A stretch of DNA of 64,000 nt, from positions 496,001 to 560,000 of the forward strand of contig JAJAGP010000081.1 in NCBI GenBank assembly GCA_025084515.1, given 5' to 3'. Below, piece by piece: positions 20,348 to 29,739 of the stretch; position 1 is the stretch's first letter, and each line of letters starts with the position of its first letter. This DNA comes from Ancistrus triradiatus (taxonomy: Eukaryota; Chordata; Actinopteri; Siluriformes; Loricariidae). The position numbers were made by a program, and so were the translations under genes. The notes below the pieces were generated by a model. The model was not told the origin of the DNA. It did not search any database and saw only the letters and a program-made list of their open reading frames with translations.

Positions 20348-20361
20348 CTGCCGTCTGGTGG
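20348..20361 (-). promoter_or_regulatory. CTCF-like motif (minus)
   Basis: On the minus strand it reads CCACCAGACGGCAG, one mismatch from the CTCF core consensus CCASYAGRKGGCRS. It lies in repeat unit 1 of the local repeat. Confidence 0.45.
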
Positions 20362-20412
20362 ACAGCTAATGCATTGCACATGAGTTTATCTAATAGTCTA
20401 TATATTTTTTGT

Positions 20413-20426
20413 CTACCAGATGGCAC
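20413..20426 (+). promoter_or_regulatory. CTCF-like motif
   Basis: CTACCAGATGGCAC, one mismatch from the CTCF core consensus, in repeat unit 1. Confidence 0.45.
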
Positions 20427-20509
20427 CGTTTACGCAAATATTTGCAGATTTGGAGCTGACAAACGTCATATTTTACATAAAACGACCGAAAAATGGGCGT
20501 CGATGCAGA

Positions 20510-20523
20510 GCAACATCTAGTGG
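20510..20523 (-). promoter_or_regulatory. Weak CTCF-like motif (minus)
   Basis: On the minus strand it reads CCACTAGATGTTGC, two mismatches at the 3' end of the core. Listed because of its position in the cluster. Confidence 0.25.
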
Positions 20524-20927
20524 ACAAGATAATGTTACGATACAAATTATAAAGCAGTCTTTATTTAAGCCAGTATTTTCTACTTTCAGTAACGGAATAG
20601 GTTAAGTTTTGTAAAGGGTTACTGGTTGTAATATTTGTAAATAACACGCTTCATTTGTATATCTCTCTTTTTTAAACACTAAACCCATTTCTAATGTATC
20701 AGTCAGAATCGCTGAATCATCGTATACAGGTAAATAATCGAAAGTTTTCCTCTGAGGCTTAAATGTCATTTATCTCAAAGATTCTACCCCAGCGCCCTAC
20801 ATAGGGGACTAATAATATACTAATAATGGGATTTTGTTCCCTACATAGTGGGCTTTGTGTATACTGGATGCTGATTTGCATAGTTTTATTTTTTTTTAAT
20901 TGAAATCTGGAAAAATCAGGGGACGTG

Positions 20928-20941
20928 CTGCCATCAAGTGG
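20928..20941 (-). promoter_or_regulatory. CTCF-like motif (minus)
   Basis: On the minus strand it reads CCACTTGATGGCAG, one mismatch from the core consensus, in repeat unit 2. Confidence 0.4.
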
Positions 20942-21016
20942 ACAAAACAATGCATGACATAACGATCATTATGCCTTTTTAAATGGTTTACTTAGCCAGT
21001 GTTATACATTTTATTT

Positions 21017-21030
21017 CCACAAGATGGCAC
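21017..21030 (+). promoter_or_regulatory. CTCF-like motif
   Basis: CCACAAGATGGCAC, one mismatch from the core consensus, in repeat unit 2. Confidence 0.45.
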
Positions 21031-21378
21031 CATTTACTGATCTGACAAATAACAGATTTTCCGAAAAATTAACCGATGCAAATCAAAACCTAATGGATAT
21101 GAAGTGCACTACTTAGAGATCATGATTCCATTACTTCACCCTTTTGTAAACTGCTCGTGTAGGAGTATTGATTATAATTGACATTTAAATAATAAAGCAA
21201 TAGATTATATTGTATTACTGAAAAGAGTGATTCAGTAAACCAATGTAAAGTTGTATTTTTGTAAATATCTCAATTTTCAGTAAATAAAGGCTTTTGAAAG
21301 AAATACTGTTACTTTATACGCTAACTACATTTCGTAGCGTGTACTTTTATATTTCTGCTTATGTCAAACATTTTATGT

Positions 21379-21392
21379 CCACCAGATGGCAC
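21379..21392 (+). promoter_or_regulatory. CTCF-like motif, full core match
   Basis: CCACCAGATGGCAC matches every position of the core consensus CCASYAGRKGGCRS, with a TGT before it that is close to the usual TGG. It is the strongest site in the cluster. Confidence 0.5.
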
Positions 21393-21517
21393 CATGTAAC
21401 CGAATATTTCCAGATTTTAACGGGTTCCGCTTAATTTTCAAGGGCAGTTTTTCTCTACAGTAGCACGCCAGTCTGTGGAAATACCCCTTAACTGTTCTTT
21501 CTGAGGATGATGATAGT

Positions 21518-21520
<3 letters not shown>

Positions 21521-21549
<29 letters not shown>
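21521..21549. repeat. (CA)n microsatellite
   Basis: About 14 uninterrupted CA units. Confidence 0.95.
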
Positions 21550-21552
<3 letters not shown>

Positions 21553-22036
21553 ACGAAGATTGTTTATTCTACAGTAATTCATATGTCAATAGAAATAACC
21601 TTTAAACCTTATAATGTGTGTGTGCGTGTGTTTATTCAGGTTGTGTTTGTTCTATTATCTGCTGAGGTGATTTATGATCTTCCTTACGGCGTCCACAGGT
21701 CAAGTTCAGCTGTGATTGAGCGGGTTATTGTGAAAATAAAATGGCTCACGGTTCATGACACGTCATCCATCTGTTACGACAACAGAGCTTCTGTATGTTC
21801 TGTATATCAGCTTCCACACTGTGAAATGAAATACTTATGTTTACCCACTTTAGAGCCTTTTAATTCCCTACTTCTTTATATTCGCAGCTCCAGAGACCTG
21901 GAAGACCTAAAGTGTCCCAGTGTGATGAGTGAGTGTGTATGTGGCGTGTGATGGACAGAACTGGATTTGATTCTAATATTATACCTTAATATACTCGCAC
22001 AAAAAATGAGTCAACTTGTGTGACTAACTTCAGGCT

Positions 22037-22050
22037 CCTGCAGATGGCGC
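22037..22050 (+). promoter_or_regulatory. CTCF-like motif
   Basis: CCTGCAGATGGCGC, one mismatch from the core consensus. It is not part of the three-unit repeat and lies next to a transposon remnant. Confidence 0.35.
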
Positions 22051-22149
22051 TGCATGAGGATGATGGGGCTATGAGTACCTGAGGGGTGTGCGACGGGATT
22101 CATAGACTGAGAAGAGGTGGTACAGTGCAGCGAATGTATTGGTTGATGT

Positions 22150-22300
22150 GTGGAAAATGGATCAGATGTTAATGACTGGCAAAAAGGAGTGAGGAGTACC
22201 AAAGGCAGTAGTGTGAAAGAAATATCTGAATTTGCAGGTGTATCTATCCCAGTCTACATGAAATTCTCATCAGAATTGTGGCTGAAAGACGTGACTCTTT
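22150..22300 (+). pseudogene. Transposase N-terminal (helix-turn-helix) remnant
   Basis: A plus-strand frame around 22187-22290 reads KGSSVKEISEFAGVSI and then a VYMK-type stretch, typical of the first DNA-binding helix-turn-helix of Tc1-like transposases. It ends abruptly before an AT-rich segment. Whether it belongs to the catalytic remnant at 22383-22973 or to another element is unclear. Confidence 0.5.
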
Positions 22301-22382
22301 CTTTGTCTGGTTAGTATATATTTGTACTATATTATACTATAAAATACTATTACTGTACTATATTATTTTCTACTTTAAGATA

Positions 22383-22973
22383 CATTAATTGACAAAAAAA
22401 ATAAAGCACCCAGATATAAGTGTCGGATTGCTGCCTTCGTTTGCAGTGGTGTCAGGAACGAGAATCCTGGACTGTTATGGACTGGAACCATATGGTCTTT
22501 AGCGATGAATCTAGGTTCCGTTTGGGATCCGACGACGATTGGGTTCGAGTATGGAGGCCTCATGGTGAGCGCTTCAATCCTGCCCCAGCTGCTGGCGTGA
22601 TGCTCTGTGGAGCCCTCGCATATGATAGTCTATCACCCCTAGCAGTGATACGAGGGACACTAACAACTCAGCGATATGTGCAGGACATCCTGCAGCCACG
22701 TGTTGCCTCTCATGGCCGAGCTTCCAAGTGGCATTTTTCAGCAGGACAGCGCTCGCCCAAACACAGCAAGGGCTTCCCAGGAATGTCTCCGTCAGACTAC
22801 AACACTTCCTTGGCCTGCCTGGTTGCCAGATTTATCGCTAATCGAGCATTTAAGGGATCGGCTGGGACGCCAGCTTTGGCAACCTACAAGTGTGGAAGAT
22901 CTATATAAGTCTATCATAAGTTTCATTCAAATTCCAACGACTCCTTCTTGGTAAGCAATTTGTTGGTCAATGA
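22383..22973 (+). mobile_element. Truncated Tc1-like element with catalytic transposase half
   Basis: The ends CATTAATTGAC and, inverted, CTCATTGACCAAC look like degraded inverted termini. Inside, a plus-strand frame from 22442 encodes the DDE core: WNHMVFSDESRF (first Asp), FQQDSARPNTAR-type phrase (second Asp) after one frameshift near 22735, and DLSLIEH (final Glu) followed by LGRQLWQP. The N-terminal half is absent and the frame is broken, so it is inactive. Confidence 0.75.
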
Positions 22974-25341
22974 GTATATAATATAGATAGAGTTATTGTT
23001 AGTTTGTTTGGTATGTTCGCCCAGTTTTCGCATTTGGTTCCCTCTGCCTTTAGAACTGAGAATATGATGCCCTGTGACTCCTATTTATTACTATTGAAAT
23101 TCTGACATGGTACCTGACCCTTCATTATCTCTTAATAGATATTCCCTGAAAGTCAGGGATAGTTTTTTTTAGTTTTCAATACCAATTAAAGGGTCAGTTG
23201 TGACAGTTTGAAAGTAAACCATGCTTGACGTTCTGACATTCGGTCTCATTCTATGTTCCTTAATGATGAGCGCTCTTATAAGGGCATGTTCAGGTACAAA
23301 AAGGCTTCTGTTGTGTAGCCTACGCTACATTTATTGAGGCCAAGTGGTGCGACAGTAAATCATTGACTCTATAGCTGGGTGACTGGGAGTTTGAATGGTG
23401 CCCTTGTTTTGCCAGAGTGATCAGATGGAACTTGCCAATGACTACACGGGGAAAAAATGTTAAATAAAACGGAACTCTGGTCTTCCATAATTAGGTTCAA
23501 TATTTAGATTCAAGGTACTTGAATCTACTCAAAAAGTGTACGTTAGCGTGTGCTTACGACCACAATTACAGGGTGTAGGGCCAAAGCTACAGGAAGTCCA
23601 GTGTGGAGTGGGAATGAGGTAGGCATTATGTTAGATGGCCTTGAAATGGCACTCTATATATTAAATGTGATTTTTATTAGATTGAGGAATAGATAGTGAC
23701 TGAGATTTCAGTTGCTGGCTACTACTACTATTACTACTACTACTACTATTTTTATTATTATTAGTATTAGTAGTAGTAATAATGAATAATATTGATTGAT
23801 TTATAGATTGATTTTAAATCTAAATAGCTAACAGTTAAGTTTTAATCTTGGACGGGTTAAAAATAAATCTGATATGTTCATACAGTTTTATAGAGTTGGT
23901 TGCAGTTATGTATTGCGCTATTTACTTATTTTTAATGATAACAACAGCAGTACTAGTACTAATAGTAATTCAGTGGTCTACTACACTAGACGCCACTGGT
24001 CAGAGTGCTGGCAGTTCCTTCTCACTGGGTTGGGTGTCACATTTAGACACCAAACCGGAGAGGAGGTTATGCTGCTATGACTCCGGGTACTCTTACACTT
24101 GCACCATATGTGTATAGCTATATTTTTCCTCCTCCATGTTCTTTTGCTGGTCAGGGTAGCAGGGCCTCCTGAGCTTAATAAAGATTTATGATGTGACAAT
24201 CAAATTCATATTATTCCCATTCTTCCCAATAAGCGATTGATTTCTTTCTATTTCTGTAGCTGGGGGGCTAAGGGAAACCTTGCTAAAGAAGAAAGCAACT
24301 GATATATGGGAAGTCCATGTCAAAAGTAATCACAGGTTAAAAGCTAATTTTGGAGGTGACTCTATGTGAAAGGACTGCAGCAGATGGAGTGTCACGCCTG
24401 AAATTGTCTGACGGGAACCACATTGAATTTTTGTGTTAGTAAGCCATAAAATGGACGTAAATGCATTTTCTAAAAATGTTTTACCTCTATCCAGTGTATC
24501 TGTAGTGTGTGTCACAATTCACGATGTGGTAAAGCATTTTTTATGTGGTTTCTCTTCTTCACGTTTAATGGATGTCCAACGGGAATCGTTCTTCATGATG
24601 CAGAGGCAATGAAAAGTTTAGTCATCCTTGGTCAAATTACATGTTTTGTTGTGATTTGTTTTGTTGGTTTTGCCCATGTTTTATTCTTGGTTTGGGTGGT
24701 GAGGGAGGGAGATTTGATCTGCCTTTTAAACTGATCTGACTGAGCCACGATACCTTGATTTTTTTCGTTTTTTTAGAACTTATCGTGCCTTTAAAAAAAA
24801 ATCAATACACAAATGTCAATACACACATCTTAAAACGTGTTGTACAAAAAGAAATTGGCTGTGCAAAACTAGTGTGTTTTTGTTTTGCAGAACTTGACAT
24901 ATTAATATCAAGAGAAGGTTTGCAGGCTTTTCATAAAAATAATCAATTGTTCAAGTTTGTGCATAACACTGTAAGCCTTTGGGGAAGTCAAGTGGGTCTG
25001 CACAGGATATTGATGGCACTACAGTGCTGAAAGCAATGCACATGGTCAGGATCTCCAGTAATGTGAAAAATGAGGAAATGTTTTCTTGCCTAAACAATGT
25101 CTGATAAAGATAAAGATGCTAGAGCTTTAACTTTATTCTTCTGAGGTTCCACCATCCAGCAATAATCCCACTAATAAGTGCAAGATAAGAAGTGTCAAAT
25201 CCAATCTGTACAAATATTAATCACAATGCAGTCGGTCAAACCACAATTTCAGAAGTCAAAGAAGACGTGAGATGCATTTCCTAGCTACAGGGGGGAGTTA
25301 CAATCACCATCAGTTCTTATCATTCTCTGGCTGAAACTTTT
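22974..25341. other. Intergenic, no gene recognised
   Basis: AT-rich, with an imperfect ACT/ATT simple repeat at about 23720-23785. Open frames up to about 90 codons lack domains. Confidence 0.5.
23720..23785. repeat. Imperfect (ACT)n/(ATT)n/(AGT)n simple repeat
   Basis: Trinucleotide units change from ACT to ATT to AGT across the tract, giving it a partly self-complementary character (ACTACTACT against AGTAGTAGT). Confidence 0.85.
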
Positions 25342-25471
25342 GCCAGGAGAAAATGTTTTTGTCAACGCAATATGTCAGCACAGTAATTATATTGTGCAGA
25401 CGTCTGGTGTGGTCATGTGTTCAGTCTGGAGCTGGTAAACATTAAACACTGAAATAATCACATGTAGGCAA
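25342..25471 (+). repeat. Paired homologous segment, copy A
   Basis: It aligns by eye with 29609-29739. Shared phrases include TTTTTGTCAACRCRA, GTCAGCACA, CAGTCTGGAGCTGGTAAACA, TTAAACAC and GAAATRATYACA. No coding frame is conserved and the family is unknown. Confidence 0.65.
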
Positions 25472-26360
25472 GACTGGCTCTAGACCATAGGAGACTCCTG
25501 AAACAAATCCCCAAACTCGCTGAATATTTACGCAGTAGAAATAACACACATCAGTCTGTTTTCTAAAACTAAAACATGATTTTCAGCAGTCACTGCTGTG
25601 TGGTTCAGTACCAACATAATATCTTCTCTGTAGTGGTATACAGTATCAAGCTGCGGGATTTAAACTGTGCAATAGACCTCCCAGGCAAGGTGCAGAGGAA
25701 CTGTTAGGGTAAGAAAAATTTTAAAATAATACGTTTTCAGACACTTCAAATACATAATGGATGCACATTTCATTACTTATATGCACATTATGATGTGGAT
25801 ACAAAGGGCTATATGAACTGTTCTACTGGTCTAATTCAGCCAGAGTTGAAAGCAGTTTGAAATTTGTGTCTCAAACATAAGATTTGCACATAAAATCATG
25901 ACATTTTTCATTTAAACACAAAAAGGTTTCTTTAAAAGATTAGTTTACCGTTGCTTACTGATTTTCAGACTTTGGAACACATTTATGTCAAAACAATGGG
26001 AACTAACTACTCACCATGTGGCCATGAGGAGCTGGGTACAGTACACTTACTGGTCTAAAAAGCAAGGGCGTGGCTAAAATAAGGCATCTATGAGCTAAAC
26101 GTTTTTGTGGGCAGTGACATGAATGTGTGTTGACTTCAATTTGAACTTATTCAATACAACAGCTCATATCAACCTTTGAAATGTTTTAGTATACAAGTGT
26201 TTGCCATATTTTTCCATCACAACCCAAACCACAAAACAGGAGATAATCAGATTTAAAAACATGATATTTCTTTAGTCACTAACCACAAACAGACGCGAAA
26301 CAAAGTTTACTGTGTACTTAAAACTGTATCACCTTTTCTACACGATCTATCAACACACAA

Positions 26361-26500
26361 CTCTCCTGGCAGACGGTTAAGGTACTGGGTTAGAGTCGAG
26401 AAGGTCCAGGGTTCAACTGCCAGGACCTTTGCCCACAATTGCTTGGATAGTACGTTGTACGATTGTATCAATTGTAAGCTAAGTGTAAATGTAAACTAAG
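26361..26500 (+). repeat. tRNA-derived SINE (degraded)
   Basis: CAGACGGTTAAGGTACTGGG, GGTCCAGGGTTCAACTGCC, TTGCTTGGATAGTA and GATTGTATCAATTGTAAGC match the SINE family elsewhere in the window. Confidence 0.7.
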
Positions 26501-27119
26501 CCCGGACTGAACTTTGTATAGACAATTTCAGTAACGTTAGCATTGTGGCTTCATCTTTTTTGTTGTTGTTGGAAAAACATGTATAATCATGCTTGGGAAT
26601 CACAAAGGGTTAAATATGACATTCTGCCTAGCCTTATTTAATCCTGCTAATCCTGGGGAGCCTATGAATGGAATGAACAGGGCTTGTCCTTCCCCAGACA
26701 CAACCAGTCGTGTCTGCTCGAAGCCTGATTTGGTTGTAAGCAATGTTAGGGTTTGAATCACTGCATTTTAGAAAGCTCTGCCAGCCACGCACCAAAGCAT
26801 GGCACATTGCAGTTTTAAATACATATATATTTCAAAATATTGAAGAAATATCAAATTAATTGACATTTGGCGTGTGTGAAAGTGTTTCCACCTGTTCAGC
26901 TAACCCGTGACGTGTTTGGCCTCAGAACTTGTTAATGTTTCGATAGACGTTAAGAGCAGAGTGAATAAACTTTGCGTAAGCATGTATGCGTAGGAAGTTG
27001 ATGTAAATAATAAACTGGCAACTGAGAATAGACGTAGTGAAGCTGTACTGATACTAAACGTCATGGTTAGCAGGAGTAATGTAGCAGGTGCTTATATTAA
27101 CACAAACATCGCGAATCTG

Positions 27120-27250
27120 ATCCACAAGTGACGCCATCAGCCAAGCAAGGCGGGTCTCGAGCCTCGCTCAGCCAATCCGAGCGGAGAAGGAGGAGACGGA
27201 ACTCAATTGTCGGTTGGTTAGTGGATGCAGTGCGAGGTGTTTCAGTTACA
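27120..27250 (+). promoter_or_regulatory. pdlim5: Candidate pdlim5 promoter
   Basis: Sequence turns GC- and CpG-rich here after a long AT-rich stretch. A CCAAT box lies at 27172-27176 (CAGCCAATCCGAG), followed by GGAGAAGGAGGAG. No TATA box is present, which suits a broadly expressed CpG-type promoter. Placement relies on the donor-like site at 27424 and on the position upstream of the first coding exon. Confidence 0.5.
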
Positions 27251-27423
27251 GAGCGGTGGTGCGGAGCGGCTGTTTTCTCCTGTCACACGGTATTGTGAGA
27301 CCAACTTTTTCCCTCTTACAAGCTTAGAGCAAGTGATTATCGTTTAAACTGACACGCGAACTTCTAACGGGGGTTAAACCGACCGACTTTGACGCGAGAA
27401 ACTGAACTAACCGAGAGTTTCAG
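27235..27423 (+). other. pdlim5: Probable non-coding first exon of pdlim5
   Basis: A GC-rich stretch ends TTTCAG at 27423, followed by the donor GTGCGG. No long open frame is present, as expected for a 5' UTR exon. PDLIM-family genes commonly have an untranslated first exon, with the ATG in exon 2. The 5' boundary is a guess. Confidence 0.45.
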
Positions 27424-27728
27424 GTGCGGTTTTGCTTGCACTTGTTCAATTGGGCGCATGACAAACGACAAACCGTTAATCTCTTAAATATGGGTTTTAG
27501 AGCACATTGGAATAAAACAACACACATATAGGCAATTTTAATATACAACGGCTTTAAAATATTTAATCCGGTTTAAGCTGAAGTTGCCAAATTTAAGAGT
27601 ATACAGATTTAGTGGAAGTTGGCAGGTGACAGGTTATCACTTTCACTATTCAAAGTAGTATTTCGTAAAACGGTTCTAGAATACAAACGAACCTCTGTGC
27701 GTGTCTATACGTCCATGTCTGTCTGTTC

Positions 27729-28272
27729 GTGTGTGTACACCTTGTCTTGCTATACTTGTGAGGACCAAATGTCCCCACGATGATAGGAAAACCTGGAATT
27801 ACTGACTAGTGAGGACCGTTTTTCAGTTCCTCACTTCTTTCACTGCTTTTGTTTGACAAAAATGGCGACTTTAATTTGGAAGAAGACTTTCTTTAGGTGA
27901 CTAGGGTTAGGGGTAGCATTAATAAGATGTAGTAGTCCTTCATTGTAATTCATGTCGATGGAAAGTCCTCACTCATAAGGATAGCAAGACAAACGTGTGT
28001 TTGTGTGTGTACCTCGTCTTTCTGTACTTGTGAGGACAAAATGTCCTTAAGATGTTAGGGAAACCTGGCAGTTTTCCATTGTGAGGACTGTTCTTTAATT
28101 GTTTTTTTGCAAAAAACTTTTATTTAAAAAACTAAGAGCCAAACGATTTTCTTTAGGTTAATGAGGTTAAGGGCGGGGTTGGTGTAGCATTACAGTAATT
28201 TGCTCCAGCAGTCCTTGATTGCCATTCACGTCAATGGAAAGTCCTCACAAGGATGGCAAGACAAACGTGTGT
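27729..28272. repeat. Two adjacent copies of a ~270-bp palindrome-ended repeat
   Basis: Copy 1 (about 27729-28000) starts CTTGTCTTGCTATACTTGTG and AGGAC, and ends GTCCTCACTCATAAGGATAG followed by CAAGACA, an imperfect inverse of its start. Copy 2 (about 28003-28272) repeats the pattern: CTCGTCTTTCTGTACTTGTG, and GTCCTCACAAGGATGGCAAG near the end. Shared interior phrases include TTCTTTAGGT, GGGGT, and TCAATGGAAAGTCCTCA-type ends. GT runs border each copy. It lies in pdlim5 intron 1. Confidence 0.7.
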
Positions 28273-28322
28273 GTTTGTGTGTGTGTTTGTTTCTCCTTAC
28301 CTGTGTGTGTGTGTGTGTGTGT
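28273..28322. repeat. (GT)n-rich simple sequence
   Basis: Interrupted GT units including an uninterrupted run at about 28304-28321. Confidence 0.85.
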
Positions 28323-28373
28323 CTGGTGTATGGGTGTCTGGATGTATTGAATCTATGCCACAAAGAATGAAGG

Positions 28374-28451
28374 CAGGTCTGAAGGCAAAAGTGGGTCCAA
28401 CACAGTACTAGTTATATCAGCTGTACCTAATAAAGTGTCTGGTGAGTGTGT
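28374..28451 (+). repeat. Fragment of a dispersed fish repeat (tentative)
   Basis: The end phrase GTACCTAATAAAGTGTCTGG followed by TGAGTGTGTAT closely resembles a 3' end widespread in fish repeats. Only this end is recognisable. Confidence 0.4.
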
Positions 28452-29608
28452 ATTGTGTATCACATATCATGAAGATGCGTTTGGGTGGAGTAGACTGTCG
28501 GTGCACATTACACCCTCGTGATTGTCTAATCACATGTCATTTCAAGCTTTGTTTCAGATCTACCCCTCATAAGGTTCCTCAGCCAATTGTGTAAAGATGC
28601 TGCAATTTCTTTTGCCCAGCTGTGCTAACATTGTGCCGTGTGTGCATGTGTGTGGCTAATGACAGGATGTTCAGAGACCTTGTTTGTGCTTGCTGGTCGT
28701 TGCAGACTATAAACCAGCTGTTCTCCCATTTGAAATTCCAAACCCACTAATGCGTTAGCAGGTTTCTAATCGACCGTGCAGGTGGGACTGCAGCATCAGG
28801 CTCTTAAGTGTTCACTTGCTCCTGATACTTTAAGCTTTTGTGGAAGTCCGACTAGGCTGCGCAGGAAATTGGGTTCCAGTTGTCTGCCGTGCGGGTGTGA
28901 AACGGTTGTAGGAAGTGTCAGAACTGAACCTAAGCTGCACTCTGCTGTCTCTGATCAGTATGAGGAAGTTTTTTGCAGACCTGGTTCATTTCACGCGTAT
29001 TAAGTGCGAGGATTGTATCCGGATAGGATAAGCCTCACAAAAATGCACTTATATCCCATTTAAGTCTGTTTAGTAAAGGTTTGTGAAGCACTGTGACCAT
29101 GTATTAAGCATGTGTAAGTGCATTTGCTCTCCAGGACGCACCTGACCGCCAAAATCCCACCCAATACTTCAGAATGACTTTGCCGCAGCTTGGGAGTGCT
29201 GAGATTTGACCTTCTCGTCAGCAGTCCAGAGGTTTTTTTTTGCCAATCCCTGCGTGACCTGTTACACTGCTCCTAAAAGAATGAAAAGCAACCTCATTCT
29301 TATAAGCAGTTTGGACCAAAACAAACTACAGACCTCTTTATTGTGCTACGACTGCAGCCAGGATCATCACTGCATTGAACATTTAAACAGCCGCCGCCTC
29401 CTGCCTGCCAAAGTCACCGCCGCCTTCTTACCTTCAAGCCATTAGAAACTTTAATATTAAGACCTTTAATCCCGTCGCCATCTTTTGCAGATAAAACGTA
29501 AACAAAATGCAAAGCAGGTGATCCGGTGCTGTGATCCGCTCTACATTTTACACCAGGCACAGCAGTCTGGCTGAGTGGAGGGCCTCCTGTGCACCGACCC
29601 AAGCCTTT

Positions 29609-29739
29609 GACAGAAGAAACTGTTTTTGTCAACACGACGCGTCAGCACAATAGTCACGTTGTTCAGAGGTCACATACGGGCGCGTGTGCAGTCTGGAGCT
29701 GGTAAACATTAAACACCGAAATGATTACACGTGAAGCCG
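29609..29739 (+). repeat. Paired homologous segment, copy B
   Basis: Partner of 25342-25471, about 4.3 kb away in the same orientation. This copy lies in pdlim5 intron 1 and copy A upstream of the promoter. Confidence 0.65.

Larger units (their letters stand above)
20348..21430. repeat. Local three-copy degenerate repeat carrying CTCF-type motifs
   Basis: Units at about 20348-20545, 20928-21115 and 21365-21420 share order and wording: a minus-strand GTGCTGCC-type motif, an AATGCAT phrase, a plus-strand CCACCAGATGGCACC-type motif, GATTT/GATCTGACAAA and a trailing AAAA-TGG-CGATGCA. The third unit keeps only the plus motif region. This could be a local duplication or clustered copies of a dispersed fish repeat; phrases such as GAAGTGCACTACTTAG hint at the latter. 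Confidence 0.5.
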
